DNA of 26,153 nt. Source: an uncultured Fusobacterium sp. Its GTDB lineage: Bacteria > Fusobacteriota > Fusobacteriia > Fusobacteriales > Fusobacteriaceae. Below the pieces are notes generated by a model. That model had not been told where the DNA came from. It did not search any database and saw only the letters and a list, made by a program, of their open reading frames with translations. Location of the stretch: the NCBI GenBank assembly GCA_900542625.1, contig UQOH01000022.1:1-26153 (forward strand), in the 5' to 3' direction. Within the stretch, counting starts at the first letter, position 1. Each line of letters starts with the position of its first letter. Shown here in pieces: positions 12,158 through 19,986 of the stretch. A program made the translations under genes and the position numbers.

Positions 12158-14512
12158 ATGACATTAAAGGACTTACCAATCGGAAAGATGGCAACTGTTC
12201 TTTCTGTTGGAGGAGAGGGAGCACTGCGTCAGCATTTTCTGGATATGGGGATAATACCAAAAGCTGATGTTGTTATGATGAAACATGCTCCTATGGGAGA
12301 TCCGGTGGAACTGCGTATAAACAGTTATGAACTGACACTTCGTAAAGCAGATGCAGAAAAAATTGAAATTATAAATGTTCGTGACAGGGAATATTCTGAA
12401 GAGAAAAAAATCAAAGTTAAAAAACCTATTTCACACCCGGGATTAGGAGAGGGAGGAAAATATCACGTTAAAGCAAACGAAAATCCTCTGCCTGATAATG
12501 TAAAACTTACTTTTGCTTTAGCAGGAAACCAAAACTGCGGAAAAACTACACTGTTTAACCAATTAACAGGTTCAAATCAGCATGTGGGAAATTTCCCTGG
12601 TGTTACTGTTGACAGAAAAGACGGTGTAATAAGAGGATATGATAATACTCTTGTTACAGATTTACCCGGAATTTATTCAATGTCACCTTATTCAAATGAG
12701 GAACTTGTAACCAGAGAGTTTCTTCTTCATGAAAATCCAAAAGGAATTATTAATATTGTAGATGCTACAAATATCGAAAGAAATCTTTACCTGACAATGC
12801 AGCTTATGGAACTTGATATTCCAATGGTACTGGCTCTTAATATGATGGATGAAATCAGAGAAAACGGCGGTTCTATATTGGTAAACGAAATGGAAGAGAT
12901 GCTTGGAATCCCTGTTATTCCTATTTCAGCTGCTAAAAATGAAGGAATATGGGAGCTTATAGACCATGCTGTCCATGTAGCAAAATATCAGGAATGTCCT
13001 GGAAGACAGGATTTCTGTAATGAAAATGAAAATAACGGAGCTGTGCACAGATGTCTGCACAGTATTATGTATCTCATAGAAGACCATGCTAAAAAAGCAG
13101 GAATCCCTCTTCGTTTTGCAGCAGCGAAACTGATAGAAGGCGATTTACTGATTTTAGAAAAACTTGAACTTGATGAAAATGAAAAAAATACTTTGGAACA
13201 CCTTATACAGCAGCTTGAAAAAGAAAGAGGATTGGACAGGGCAGCAGCAATAGCAGATATGCGTTTTTCTTTTATCAGAAAAATCTGTGATGCAACAGTA
13301 ATCAAGCCGAGAGAGAGCAAAGAGCATATAAGAAGTGTAAAAATAGATGAAATTCTTACAGGAAAATATACAGCTATTCCTGCTTTTATAGGAATTATGG
13401 CTTTGGTTTTCTGGCTGACATTTAATGTTATAGGAGCATGGCTTTCTGGAATACTGGAAACATTTATTTCATGGGCAACAGATGCAGTGCAGAATCTTCT
13501 TACAGCAGGAGAAGTGAATGACGTACTTAGTTCTCTTATTATTGATGGGATATTTAACGGTGTTGGAAGCGTATTAAGTTTCCTTCCTATAATAGTTACA
13601 CTGTTTTTCTTTTTATCAATTCTTGAGGACAGCGGATATATGGCAAGGGTTGCTTTTGTTATGGATAAACTTCTGCGTAAAATAGGACTTTCAGGAAGAA
13701 GTATTGTTCCTATGCTTGTTGGTTTTGGATGTACTGTGCCGGGAATTATGGCAAGCCGTACTCTTCCTTCAGAACGTGACAGAAAAATGACAATTCTTTT
13801 GACTCCTTTTATGAGTTGTTCTGCTAAACTTCCTATTTACGGATTTTTTGCAGCAGCATTTTTTCCTAAACACGGAGCAGCAGTTATGGTATCACTATAT
13901 TTCACAGGAATAATTGTGGGAATTTTAATGGCTCTGCTTTTAAGAAAAACAATGTTTCAGGGAGAGGCTGTTCCTTTTGTTATGGAACTGCCAAACTATC
14001 GTATGCCTGGAGCAAAAAATGTAGGTCATCTTCTTTGGGAAAAAGCACAGGATTTCCTTCAAAGAGCCTTTACAGTTATATTTATAGCAACTATTGTAAT
14101 ATGGTTCTTACAGACTTTTGATATTGGTTTTAATGTAGTTGAAAATTCACAGGACAGTATACTTGCAGCTGTGACTGGAATAATTGCTCCTGTTTTCAAA
14201 CCTCTTGGATTTGGTGACTGGAGAATTTCCACAGCTTTAATCAGTGGATTTATGGCAAAAGAAAGTGTTGTGGCAACACTGTCTATTCTTTTTGGAACAA
14301 CAGAAAATCTGCTTAAGACAATTACACCTCTTACAGCAGTAAGCCTTTTAGTCTTCTCTCTTCTTTATACTCCTTGTGTGGCAGCTGTGGCAGCTGTTAA
14401 AAAGGAGCTTGGAGGAAAATGGGCTGTAATAGTTTCTTTAGGACAATGTATTATTGCATGGATAGCAGCTTTTATTGTTGCAGCAGCAGGGAATCTTCTT
14501 GGAGGATTTTAA
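12158..14512 (+). CDS. feoB: Ferrous iron transporter, FeoA-FeoB fusion
   Basis: Residues 1-75 are a FeoA SH3-like domain (MTLKDLPIGKMATV start). After a linker rich in Lys, residues 116-300 form the FeoB G-domain with GNQNCGKT (G1, 123-130), DLPG (G3, 168-171) and NMMDE (G4). A helical region follows, then about eight or more membrane segments with the two Gate motifs. These include GRSIVPMLVGFGCTVPGI, SCSAKLPIYGFF and YTPCVAAVAAVKKELG, which hold the Cys residues of the Fe2+ path. The 784-residue protein imports Fe(II) through the inner membrane, driven or gated by GTP. Start at ATG 12158 because AAGGGGGA precedes it; the TTG at 12128 is upstream of that. A weak TATACT (12115) may be the -10. 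No Fur box was evident. Confidence 0.95.
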   Translation: MTLKDLPIGKMATVLSVGGEGALRQHFLDMGIIPKADVVMMKHAPMGDPVELRINSYELTLRKADAEKIEIINVRDREYSEEKKIKVKKPISHPGLGEGGKYHVKANENPLPDNVKLTFALAGNQNCGKTTLFNQLTGSNQHVGNFPGVTVDRKDGVIRGYDNTLVTDLPGIYSMSPYSNEELVTREFLLHENPKGIINIVDATNIERNLYLTMQLMELDIPMVLALNMMDEIRENGGSILVNEMEEMLGIPVIPISAAKNEGIWELIDHAVHVAKYQECPGRQDFCNENENNGAVHRCLHSIMYLIEDHAKKAGIPLRFAAAKLIEGDLLILEKLELDENEKNTLEHLIQQLEKERGLDRAAAIADMRFSFIRKICDATVIKPRESKEHIRSVKIDEILTGKYTAIPAFIGIMALVFWLTFNVIGAWLSGILETFISWATDAVQNLLTAGEVNDVLSSLIIDGIFNGVGSVLSFLPIIVTLFFFLSILEDSGYMARVAFVMDKLLRKIGLSGRSIVPMLVGFGCTVPGIMASRTLPSERDRKMTILLTPFMSCSAKLPIYGFFAAAFFPKHGAAVMVSLYFTGIIVGILMALLLRKTMFQGEAVPFVMELPNYRMPGAKNVGHLLWEKAQDFLQRAFTVIFIATIVIWFLQTFDIGFNVVENSQDSILAAVTGIIAPVFKPLGFGDWRISTALISGFMAKESVVATLSILFGTTENLLKTITPLTAVSLLVFSLLYTPCVAAVAAVKKELGGKWAVIVSLGQCIIAWIAAFIVAAAGNLLGGF

Positions 14513-14515
14513 AAT

Positions 14516-14665
14516 ATGAATATTTTAAGTATTGTTATAGTTTTGGTTATTATATTTTGTATAGCCGCAGCCGTTTTTTCCATTTATAAAAATAAAAAAA
14601 ATGGAAAAGGCTGCTGCGGCAGCTGTACAAACTGTTCTCAGCACTGTAAAAACATAGGGAAATAA
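14516..14665 (+). CDS. FeoB-associated Cys-rich membrane protein
   Basis: This 49-codon ORF starts 3 bases after the feoB stop, and its SD (GGAGG, 14501-14505) lies inside the feoB end. One N-terminal membrane helix (residues 3-23) is followed by a basic stretch and a Cys-rich tail, CCGSCTNCSQHC (33-44), with five Cys and a His. This is the pattern of the small FeoB-associated Cys-rich membrane proteins found next to feoB in many anaerobes. It may help assemble or gate the FeoB complex or bind iron; this role is not established. It is co-transcribed with feoAB and followed by a terminator. Confidence 0.85.
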   Translation: MNILSIVIVLVIIFCIAAAVFSIYKNKKNGKGCCGSCTNCSQHCKNIGK

Positions 14666-14699
14666 AAAAAGCCTGTGAGTTTTCACAGGCTTTTAGATT
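14666..14699. terminator. Bidirectional terminator between feo and csp
   Basis: GCCTGTGA (14671-14678) pairs with TCACAGGC (14683-14690), with A runs before and T runs after, so it can stop transcription from the plus-strand feo operon and the minus-strand csp gene. Confidence 0.88.
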
Positions 14700-14705
14700 T
14701 TCAAA

Positions 14706-14906
14706 CTATTTAACTACTACTACGTTAGCAGCTTGAGGTCCTTTTTGTCCTTCCTTAACTTCGAAAGTAACTTTTTCTCCCTCTTCTAAAGTTTTGAATC
14801 CTTCTTTTTTGATTTCAGAGAAATGTACGAATAAATCTTTTCCTTCTTCAGAAGTGATGAATCCGAATCCTTTCTCAGCGTTAAACCATTTTACTGTACC
14901 GTTCAT
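14706..14906 (-). CDS. Cold-shock domain protein (CspA family)
   Basis: The 66-residue protein is a single cold-shock domain: GTVKWFNAEKGFGFI at the N-terminus with RNP1 (KGFGFI, 12-17) and RNP2 (LFVHF, 25-29). It binds single-stranded RNA or DNA and acts as an RNA chaperone in the cytoplasm. An SD (GGAGGT) lies 6 bases before the ATG. It is monocistronic, with a strong promoter far upstream and a leader of about 130 bases. Confidence 0.95.
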   Translation of the reverse strand: MNGTVKWFNAEKGFGFITSEEGKDLFVHFSEIKKEGFKTLEEGEKVTFEVKEGQKGPQAANVVVVK

Positions 14907-15038
14907 TGTACTACCTCCATAAAATACTATTTGTTACATAAATAAGAAATTTGTTGCAGTTAAACATTAAAAGTATTTTATAAAGCTACAAAGATACTTT
15001 AAAACAAACTAATCAAAAACTTTCTAAATTTATATTAC
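14907..15038 (-). promoter_or_regulatory. Long 5' leader of the cold-shock gene
   Basis: The predicted start near 15038 leaves about 130 untranslated bases. Complementary arms AAAGTAT (14970-14976) and ATACTTT (14994-15000) form a hairpin in the middle. Long structured leaders act as temperature sensors in E. coli cspA; the same use here is inferred. Confidence 0.5.
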
Positions 15039-15044
15039 CTACTC

Positions 15045-15073
15045 ATAGTATCATCTTATGAGCATTTTGTCAA
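15045..15073 (-). promoter_or_regulatory. Promoter of the cold-shock gene
   Basis: On the minus strand TTGACA and TACTAT are separated by 17 bases. Confidence 0.78.
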
Positions 15074-15130
15074 ATTTTTATTTAATTATTTCTGTTTTTA
15101 AAACAGTGTAATTTTTATGTGAAAAAGGCA

Positions 15131-15163
15131 TTGACTTTACTTTTTTTTATTATATACTATAAT
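15131..15163 (+). promoter_or_regulatory. Promoter of the small secreted protein gene
   Basis: TTGACT (15131) is followed by overlapping -10 candidates: TATACT at 15153 (spacing 16) and TATAAT at 15158. Confidence 0.65.
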
Positions 15164-15194
15164 AGACAGCATCTCTCAACAAGGAGGTAAAGCT

Positions 15195-15563
15195 ATGAAA
15201 AAAATACTGCTGTTTTTATTTTTTATTTTGTCTGTCTGCTCTTCTGCTGAATTTAAAATGAAATTTGTAGAAAGAAAGGACGGTTTTAACGGATTTCCTG
15301 TTTATACTTATACAACTAACGATTACGACAGGGACACAGATTTGAAGTTTCTTATAAAAAAGGCTAAAGAACTTAAAGAAAAAGAGCAGGTTGATGAAAT
15401 AACTGTTCTTTTGGAAATGGACGGAGTTTACGGCTATATAGACAGAGTGGATCTTCAGGAAGACAAATTTTATATAGATGTTGAAAGTGATGATGACTAT
15501 GTTCAGCTTTTAGTTAACGAAGATAATTTTATTAAGTATAAAAAAGCGGGACTTGTTAAATAA
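15195..15563 (+). CDS. Small secreted protein of unknown function
   Basis: The 122-residue product starts with a clear signal peptide (MKKILLFLFFILSVCSSA, probable cleavage after Ala18), giving an exported mature protein of about 104 residues. Cys15 lies in the signal, but the context VCSSA is a weak lipobox at best. The mature part is acidic and mixed alpha/beta, with YGYIDRVDLQEDKFYIDVES and a final Lys-rich tail. No family is recognised. An AAGGAGG ribosome site precedes the ATG. It lies 61 bases upstream of the C26-family lipoprotein on the same strand with no terminator between, so the two may share a transcript. Confidence 0.75.
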   Translation: MKKILLFLFFILSVCSSAEFKMKFVERKDGFNGFPVYTYTTNDYDRDTDLKFLIKKAKELKEKEQVDEITVLLEMDGVYGYIDRVDLQEDKFYIDVESDDDYVQLLVNEDNFIKYKKAGLVK

Positions 15564-15624
15564 TAAAGTTGTAATTAAAGTTTTAAATCATGCCAATATA
15601 TAAAAATCATCCGGGAGGAAATTT

Positions 15625-16452
15625 ATGAAGAGAATCAAATTAAATGTTTTTATGATTAGTATTTTAGCTGTGCTTATGCTGCTTTTCAGTGGATGTAAAA
15701 ATTTCATGGTTAAAAACACTGAGCCTGCAAAAATAGGAATTTCTTGGGAACGTGATTTCCCTGATGGAATTTCTGAAGATGTACAAATGTATGTTGACTC
15801 TGTAAAAAGAGCTGGAGCTGAACCTGTTCTTCTGCCTCAAATAAAAAATGCAGAAGAAGCAAAAGAAGTTTTAAAAACTGTTGACGCAGTTATTTTAACA
15901 GGTGGAGAAGATATAGATCCTTCTTACTATAACGAAAAGCCTCATCAAAAAGCTGAAAAACCTAAAGCTGACAGAGACGTTTCTGACTACTGGCTGCTTA
16001 AAACAGCTATCGAAGAAGATTACCCTGTATTAGGAACTTGCCGTGGAATGCAGTTTATGAACGCTGTTCTTGGAGGAACTTTATATCAAGATCTTCCTAG
16101 CGAATATAAATCTGATATAGTTCACAGAGATCCTAAGAGAGAAAACTTTGTTTACCACAGTGCAACTGTTACTGACAAAAACTCTTTCTTATACAAAATG
16201 GTAAAAGCTGATGTTATAACTGTTAACTCTTGGCATCACCAAGCTGTTGACAAGTTAGGAAAAGGATTAAAAGTTACTGCTGTTTCTCCAGACGGAATAG
16301 TAGAAGGTGTTGAACTTGAAGGAGCAACTTTTGTTGTTGGAACTCAATTCCATCCAGAGTGGCACGTAGGATCTGATGATAATCTTCAATTCCTTCCTGT
16401 TTTTGAAATGCTTAGAGATTATGGTTTAAAACACAGAAAACAAGTAAAATAA
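15625..16452 (+). CDS. Lipoprotein class I glutamine amidotransferase-like peptidase (C26, PuuD-like)
   Basis: The 275-residue protein carries a signal and lipobox (LLFSGC, Cys24) ahead of a class I glutamine amidotransferase-like domain of the PuuD/peptidase C26 group. The nucleophile is Cys139 in GTCRGMQ, and the partners are His243 and Glu245 in FHPEW. LTGGEDIDPSYY (91-102) is typical of gamma-glutamyl-GABA hydrolases. PuuD enzymes cut gamma-glutamyl amide bonds in the cytoplasm; a lipoprotein version would act outside the inner membrane, perhaps on gamma-glutamyl peptides or peptidoglycan fragments. An SD (GGGAGG) lies 8 bases before the ATG, and a strong terminator follows. The class is firm, the substrate is not. 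Confidence 0.87.
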   Translation: MKRIKLNVFMISILAVLMLLFSGCKNFMVKNTEPAKIGISWERDFPDGISEDVQMYVDSVKRAGAEPVLLPQIKNAEEAKEVLKTVDAVILTGGEDIDPSYYNEKPHQKAEKPKADRDVSDYWLLKTAIEEDYPVLGTCRGMQFMNAVLGGTLYQDLPSEYKSDIVHRDPKRENFVYHSATVTDKNSFLYKMVKADVITVNSWHHQAVDKLGKGLKVTAVSPDGIVEGVELEGATFVVGTQFHPEWHVGSDDNLQFLPVFEMLRDYGLKHRKQVK

Positions 16453-16483
16453 CATTCGTTTGAAATTTTGGCTGATTTAAAAA

Positions 16484-16514
16484 ATAACTGCTGCGTAATG
16501 CAGCAGTTTTTGTT
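16484..16514. terminator. Bidirectional terminator
   Basis: AACTGCTGC (16486-16494) and GCAGCAGTT (16500-16508) form a 9-bp stem with a 5-base loop and T runs on both strands. It closes the C26 lipoprotein gene and the converging racemase-like gene. Confidence 0.88.
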
Positions 16515-17164
16515 TACAACAATTCTATCATTTTCTTAGCAGGATCTACAACAGTAAGATTTGTCATAGAAATAATTTCATCTTTTATATATGGAAAATG
16601 AGTACATGCCAGAATAACAGCTTTTGACTTTATCTGAGGCTCTATTTTCTCAAGAAAAGAAAGCATTTCTTTGATTGCTGCCTGTTCAAGAATATCATCT
16701 TTTGTTCTGCAGCTTTCAATTTTATTTACAAGAGTGAGAAATCCAAGAGATAAAAACTTTATTTCAGGATTTATTCTTTTAATAAACTCTTCAATATTCT
16801 TTGTTGAAAGGCTGTTTGCAGCCAGAATATACAGAAATTCATAATCATTTCCTATAAGAGCATAAGCATCGAAAGGAGTTATTATTTTAAAATCAAGTTT
16901 TTCTGCAAGCTTTTTAAAATCAACAGCACTGCTTAAAGAATTACAGTATACAAAACATGAATCCATTCCCTTTTCTTTCATATTGATAATTTTTTCTGAA
17001 ACAAGATTTTCAAGCTCATCTTTTGACAGATACTGCAGCCTGTCCTGTTCATAACAATTTTTTGACACAGAATAACCGTAAGCATCAAATCCCTCTTTCT
17101 TTAAAAGTTCAACTCCCATTTGTGTATCAATAACAGTTCCTGCCATAACCCCGATTTTTTTCAT
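16514..17164 (-). CDS. Asp/Glu racemase superfamily protein
   Basis: The 216-residue protein resembles cofactor-independent aspartate/glutamate racemases. It has two catalytic-type cysteines in the expected contexts, Cys74 in VYCNSLS and Cys187 in LACTHFPYI, and an N-terminal IGVMAGT strand-loop. It is shorter than typical MurI (about 265 residues), and N-terminal GGxGG-type and DxxxxPYG signatures of MurI are not seen. It may therefore be a racemase for another amino acid or a divergent glutamate racemase supplying D-Glu for peptidoglycan. It is monocistronic with a strong promoter (TTGAAT-17-TATAAT) and a GGGGG ribosome site, convergent with the C26 lipoprotein gene. Confidence 0.75.
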   Translation of the reverse strand: MKKIGVMAGTVIDTQMGVELLKKEGFDAYGYSVSKNCYEQDRLQYLSKDELENLVSEKIINMKEKGMDSCFVYCNSLSSAVDFKKLAEKLDFKIITPFDAYALIGNDYEFLYILAANSLSTKNIEEFIKRINPEIKFLSLGFLTLVNKIESCRTKDDILEQAAIKEMLSFLEKIEPQIKSKAVILACTHFPYIKDEIISMTNLTVVDPAKKMIELL

Positions 17165-17202
17165 ATTTCCCCCTATATAAACCCTAAAAATATATTGCTT
17201 GA

Positions 17203-17231
17203 ATTATAACATACTAATATTTGAAATTCAA
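17203..17231 (-). promoter_or_regulatory. Promoter of the racemase-like gene
   Basis: On the minus strand TTGAAT and TATAAT are separated by 17 bases. Confidence 0.78.
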
Positions 17232-17268
17232 TTCTTTTAGAAAAATATTACAGAAATAATCTTTAATA

Positions 17269-17297
17269 TTGATTTTTTTTCTCAGATAAGTTATTCT
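17269..17297 (+). promoter_or_regulatory. Promoter of the repeat-bearing lipoprotein gene
   Basis: TTGATT and TATTCT are separated by 17 bases, ending about 30 bases before the start codon. Confidence 0.55.
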
Positions 17298-17328
17298 TTA
17301 TGTATGCAATGTTGCTTGGAGGTATAAA

Positions 17329-18471
17329 ATGAAAAAAGTTTTAATTGCATTTTTTCTTGCTCTTTTTATGATTTCATGCGGAGATAAATTTGATGAAAGA
17401 GGATTTTATCTTACAGGAAAAAATGCAGGTATTAATAAGATAACAAATACTATTTATGATGAGCAGGGATATGATATAAAAGGCTATAACAAATATGGTT
17501 TTGATAAAAACGGTTATGACAGTAAAGGTTTTGACAGTGAAGGCTTTGATGTCAACGGGATAAATAAAAGAGGCTTTGACAGACAGGGAAATTATCAGAA
17601 TGAATATATGTTCAACAGAATGATGACAGAAAAATCTATCGATTACCAGACTGCCAAAGAATATATGGCGAGAAAATATTCTTTGAAAAACACTTATATG
17701 TATTCAGCAGGAAAAGGAGAGTTTGAAACAACAAAAGAATATAAAATCCGTCTTCAGAAAGACCAGAAAAAATATTTGGAATATCTTGCAGACTCATATT
17801 TTATGTATGATGACGGTAAAATGGATATACAATATAATGCTGACTCTCAGGAGATGATTTTCACAATTTATTCTTATGAGGACAGTGAAACAATCACAAC
17901 AAGTGACGGAAAACTTGAAAGAAAAATCAGACATTTCTCTCTTCCTTTTAAGTCAAAAGAGGAATTTAAACTGAAAATGACTGTGGAAGAGGCTAAGAAT
18001 TTTGACAAAGATAAAGTAAAAATAAAAATGATTTTAAGCCCTACTTATGAGGCAATCTTAGGAGATACAAGATTTATAAAAGAATACGGTGTAAAAGAAA
18101 AAGAAGAGAGAAACATTGACTATGACAGAAAAACAGATGATTACAGAAGCATTATAGGTTACAGAATATATGATGATAATAAAATATATTATGAAAATAT
18201 GATGGATATTAAAATGAGAGATGCTTTTATGAAATATGCGGAAACTCTTATTGACAGCCGCAGTGTACAACAGCGTTATCCTGCCAGAGTTTATATGAAA
18301 AATGATAAACTTCATTTTGTAAGAGAAGACTATGTGAGAAATTCTTATAAAAACAAATTCATAAGATATGTTTATGATTTTAAAACCAAAACAATTACAC
18401 GAGATAAAAAATTAGAGAATTATACAAGTTACGAAATAAAAAAATTATATAAAGATTGGGAAAGGTTTTAA
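17329..18471 (+). CDS. Lipoprotein with tandem [YF][DN]xxG pentapeptide repeats
   Basis: The 380-residue protein has a signal and lipobox (MISCG, Cys17). Residues 43-87 are nine tandem five-residue units of the form [YF][DN]xxG (for example YDIKG, YNKYG, FDKNG, YDSKG), with two more related units at 21-30. Similar Gly/Tyr/Phe/Asp repeats occur in surface proteins of several bacteria but have no assigned function I can name. The remaining about 290 residues are highly charged, rich in Lys, Asp and Tyr, and match no family I recognise. It is likely an envelope lipoprotein with a short repeat stalk. A TTGGAGG ribosome site precedes the ATG, and it has its own promoter. Confidence 0.75.
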   Translation: MKKVLIAFFLALFMISCGDKFDERGFYLTGKNAGINKITNTIYDEQGYDIKGYNKYGFDKNGYDSKGFDSEGFDVNGINKRGFDRQGNYQNEYMFNRMMTEKSIDYQTAKEYMARKYSLKNTYMYSAGKGEFETTKEYKIRLQKDQKKYLEYLADSYFMYDDGKMDIQYNADSQEMIFTIYSYEDSETITTSDGKLERKIRHFSLPFKSKEEFKLKMTVEEAKNFDKDKVKIKMILSPTYEAILGDTRFIKEYGVKEKEERNIDYDRKTDDYRSIIGYRIYDDNKIYYENMMDIKMRDAFMKYAETLIDSRSVQQRYPARVYMKNDKLHFVREDYVRNSYKNKFIRYVYDFKTKTITRDKKLENYTSYEIKKLYKDWERF

Positions 18472-18492
18472 CCTTTCCCTCTCATTATTTTT
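18456..18492. terminator. Terminator hairpin overlapping the lipoprotein stop
   Basis: GGGAAAGG (18458-18465) and CCTTTCCC (18472-18479) form an 8-bp stem with the stop codon in the loop. The plus side ends in a broken T tract (TCTCATTATTTTTAT). It also lies beyond the end of the converging ABC operon and may serve it. Confidence 0.6.
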
Positions 18493-18501
18493 ATAAAAAA
18501 A

Positions 18502-19236
18502 TTAATTAAAATGTTTTTCAATAAGTTTTGCAAAAGTTCCGTCAGCTTTTATTTTATCGATTGCTTTGTTGATCTCTTCTAATAATTTAGCATCTTGTTT
18601 TTTAACAGCAATAGCATAATCTTCAGCTTCTCCTTTTCCTTCAGCAAGTTTTAATCCGCTGTTTTTAGCTACATAGTTGTTTGCAGTTTCAGAATCAAGA
18701 ACTACTGCATCAACTTTTCCATTTTGAAGAGCCATAATTCCTGCATAAGCAGCATTGAATCTTTCAACTTTAACATCTGCCATTTCACTTACAACAACGT
18801 CCCCTGTAAATCCTAACATAACAGCTACAGCTTTTCCTTTTAAATCAGCAAAATCTTTGATATCTGTGTTATCTTCAGCAAGAATTATAACTTGATTAGC
18901 TGAATAGTATGGCTGAGAGAAATTAACAGCTTTCATTCTTTCTTCTGTTGCTGTCATTCCTGCAATTACAACATCAACTTTATTTGTCTGCAATGCTGGT
19001 AAAAGACCGTCAAAACTCATATCTTTAATAACAACTTCTTTTCCCATTTCAGCAGCGATAGCATTGATAAAATCAATATCAAATCCAACCACATTACTTC
19101 CTTCAAGATACTCGAAAGGAGGGAACTCTGCATTTGTTCCAACATAAATTTTTTCTTTTTTCTCTGCTCCGTTAGCAGTGAAAGCGAAAGACAACATCAA
19201 CACAAAAACACTTAACAATTTTACAATTTTTTTCAT
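18502..19236 (-). CDS. Amino-acid ABC transporter, periplasmic binding protein (probably arginine)
   Basis: The 244-residue protein has a Sec signal (about residues 1-24, cut after NGA) without a lipobox. It is therefore a free periplasmic binding protein, which argues for a diderm cell. The mature part is an SBP_bac_3 fold: VGTNAEFPPFEYLEG, VGFDIDFINAIAAEMGKEV, AGMTATEERMKAVNFSQPYY and AVVLDSETANNYV are standard motifs of polar amino-acid binders such as ArtJ, HisJ and GlnH. It lies 21 bases after the ATPase gene, last in a permease-ATPase-binding protein operon. The specificity is inferred to be arginine from the Arg-rich leader peptide of the operon; binding residues alone do not settle it. 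Confidence 0.88.
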   Translation of the reverse strand: MKKIVKLLSVFVLMLSFAFTANGAEKKEKIYVGTNAEFPPFEYLEGSNVVGFDIDFINAIAAEMGKEVVIKDMSFDGLLPALQTNKVDVVIAGMTATEERMKAVNFSQPYYSANQVIILAEDNTDIKDFADLKGKAVAVMLGFTGDVVVSEMADVKVERFNAAYAGIMALQNGKVDAVVLDSETANNYVAKNSGLKLAEGKGEAEDYAIAVKKQDAKLLEEINKAIDKIKADGTFAKLIEKHFN

Positions 19237-19257
19237 TTTAGCCTCCTTAAAACATTA

Positions 19258-19986
19258 TTAACGGTTTAAAACTTTATTTAAAAACTCTTGTGTTCTTTCG
19301 TGCTCAGGATTGCTGAACAGTTTTTCCGGAGTTGTGTCTTCAAGTATAGTCCCTCTGTCCATAAAGAATACTCTGTCTGCAACATTTTTTGCAAATCCCA
19401 TCTCATGTGTAACAATTATCATTGTCATTCCCTCATCAGCCAGATCTTTCATAACATCAAGAACCTCTTTTATCATTTCAGGGTCAAGAGCTGATGTAGG
19501 CTCATCAAACAAAATTACTTTTGGATCCATAGCAAGTGCTCTTGCTATTGCAATTCTCTGTTTTTGTCCTCCTGAAAGCTGATTTGGATAAGCTTCTGCT
19601 TTTTCTTTAAGTCCTACTTTTTCTAAAAGCATAAAAGCTTTTTTCTCAATTTCATCTTTTTTAGCATTTTTAACTTTCATAGGTGCTAAAGTAAGATTTT
19701 CTAAAACTGTTTTATGCGGGAAAAGGTTAAAGTGCTGAAATACCATTCCAACATCTCTTCTGATAAGGTTGATATCAGTTTTATCATCCATCAGATTTTT
19801 CCCTTCTATATATATTGCTCCTGCTGTAGGTTCTTCCAAAAGATTAAGACATCTTAGGAATGTTGATTTTCCGCTCCCTGAAGGTCCTATTACAGCTATA
19901 ACTTCACCTTTTTTTATTGTTGTTGAAATATCTTTTAAAACTTCAAGCTGTCCAAAATTTTTATATAAATGCTCTACCTTAATCAC
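19258..19986 (-). CDS. Amino-acid ABC transporter, ATP-binding protein
   Basis: The 242-residue protein is a complete ABC ATPase of the GlnQ/HisP/ArtP type. It has Walker A GPSGSGKST (34-42), Q-loop FQHFNLFPHKT, signature LSGGQKQ (137-143), Walker B VILFDEPTSALDPE (157-170) and the switch His in VTHEMGF. It powers uptake through the permease encoded upstream. The start is GTG at 19986, which overlaps the end of the permease gene by 8 bases, so translation of the two is probably coupled. Confidence 0.94.
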   Translation of the reverse strand: MIKVEHLYKNFGQLEVLKDISTTIKKGEVIAVIGPSGSGKSTFLRCLNLLEEPTAGAIYIEGKNLMDDKTDINLIRRDVGMVFQHFNLFPHKTVLENLTLAPMKVKNAKKDEIEKKAFMLLEKVGLKEKAEAYPNQLSGGQKQRIAIARALAMDPKVILFDEPTSALDPEMIKEVLDVMKDLADEGMTMIIVTHEMGFAKNVADRVFFMDRGTILEDTTPEKLFSNPEHERTQEFLNKVLNR

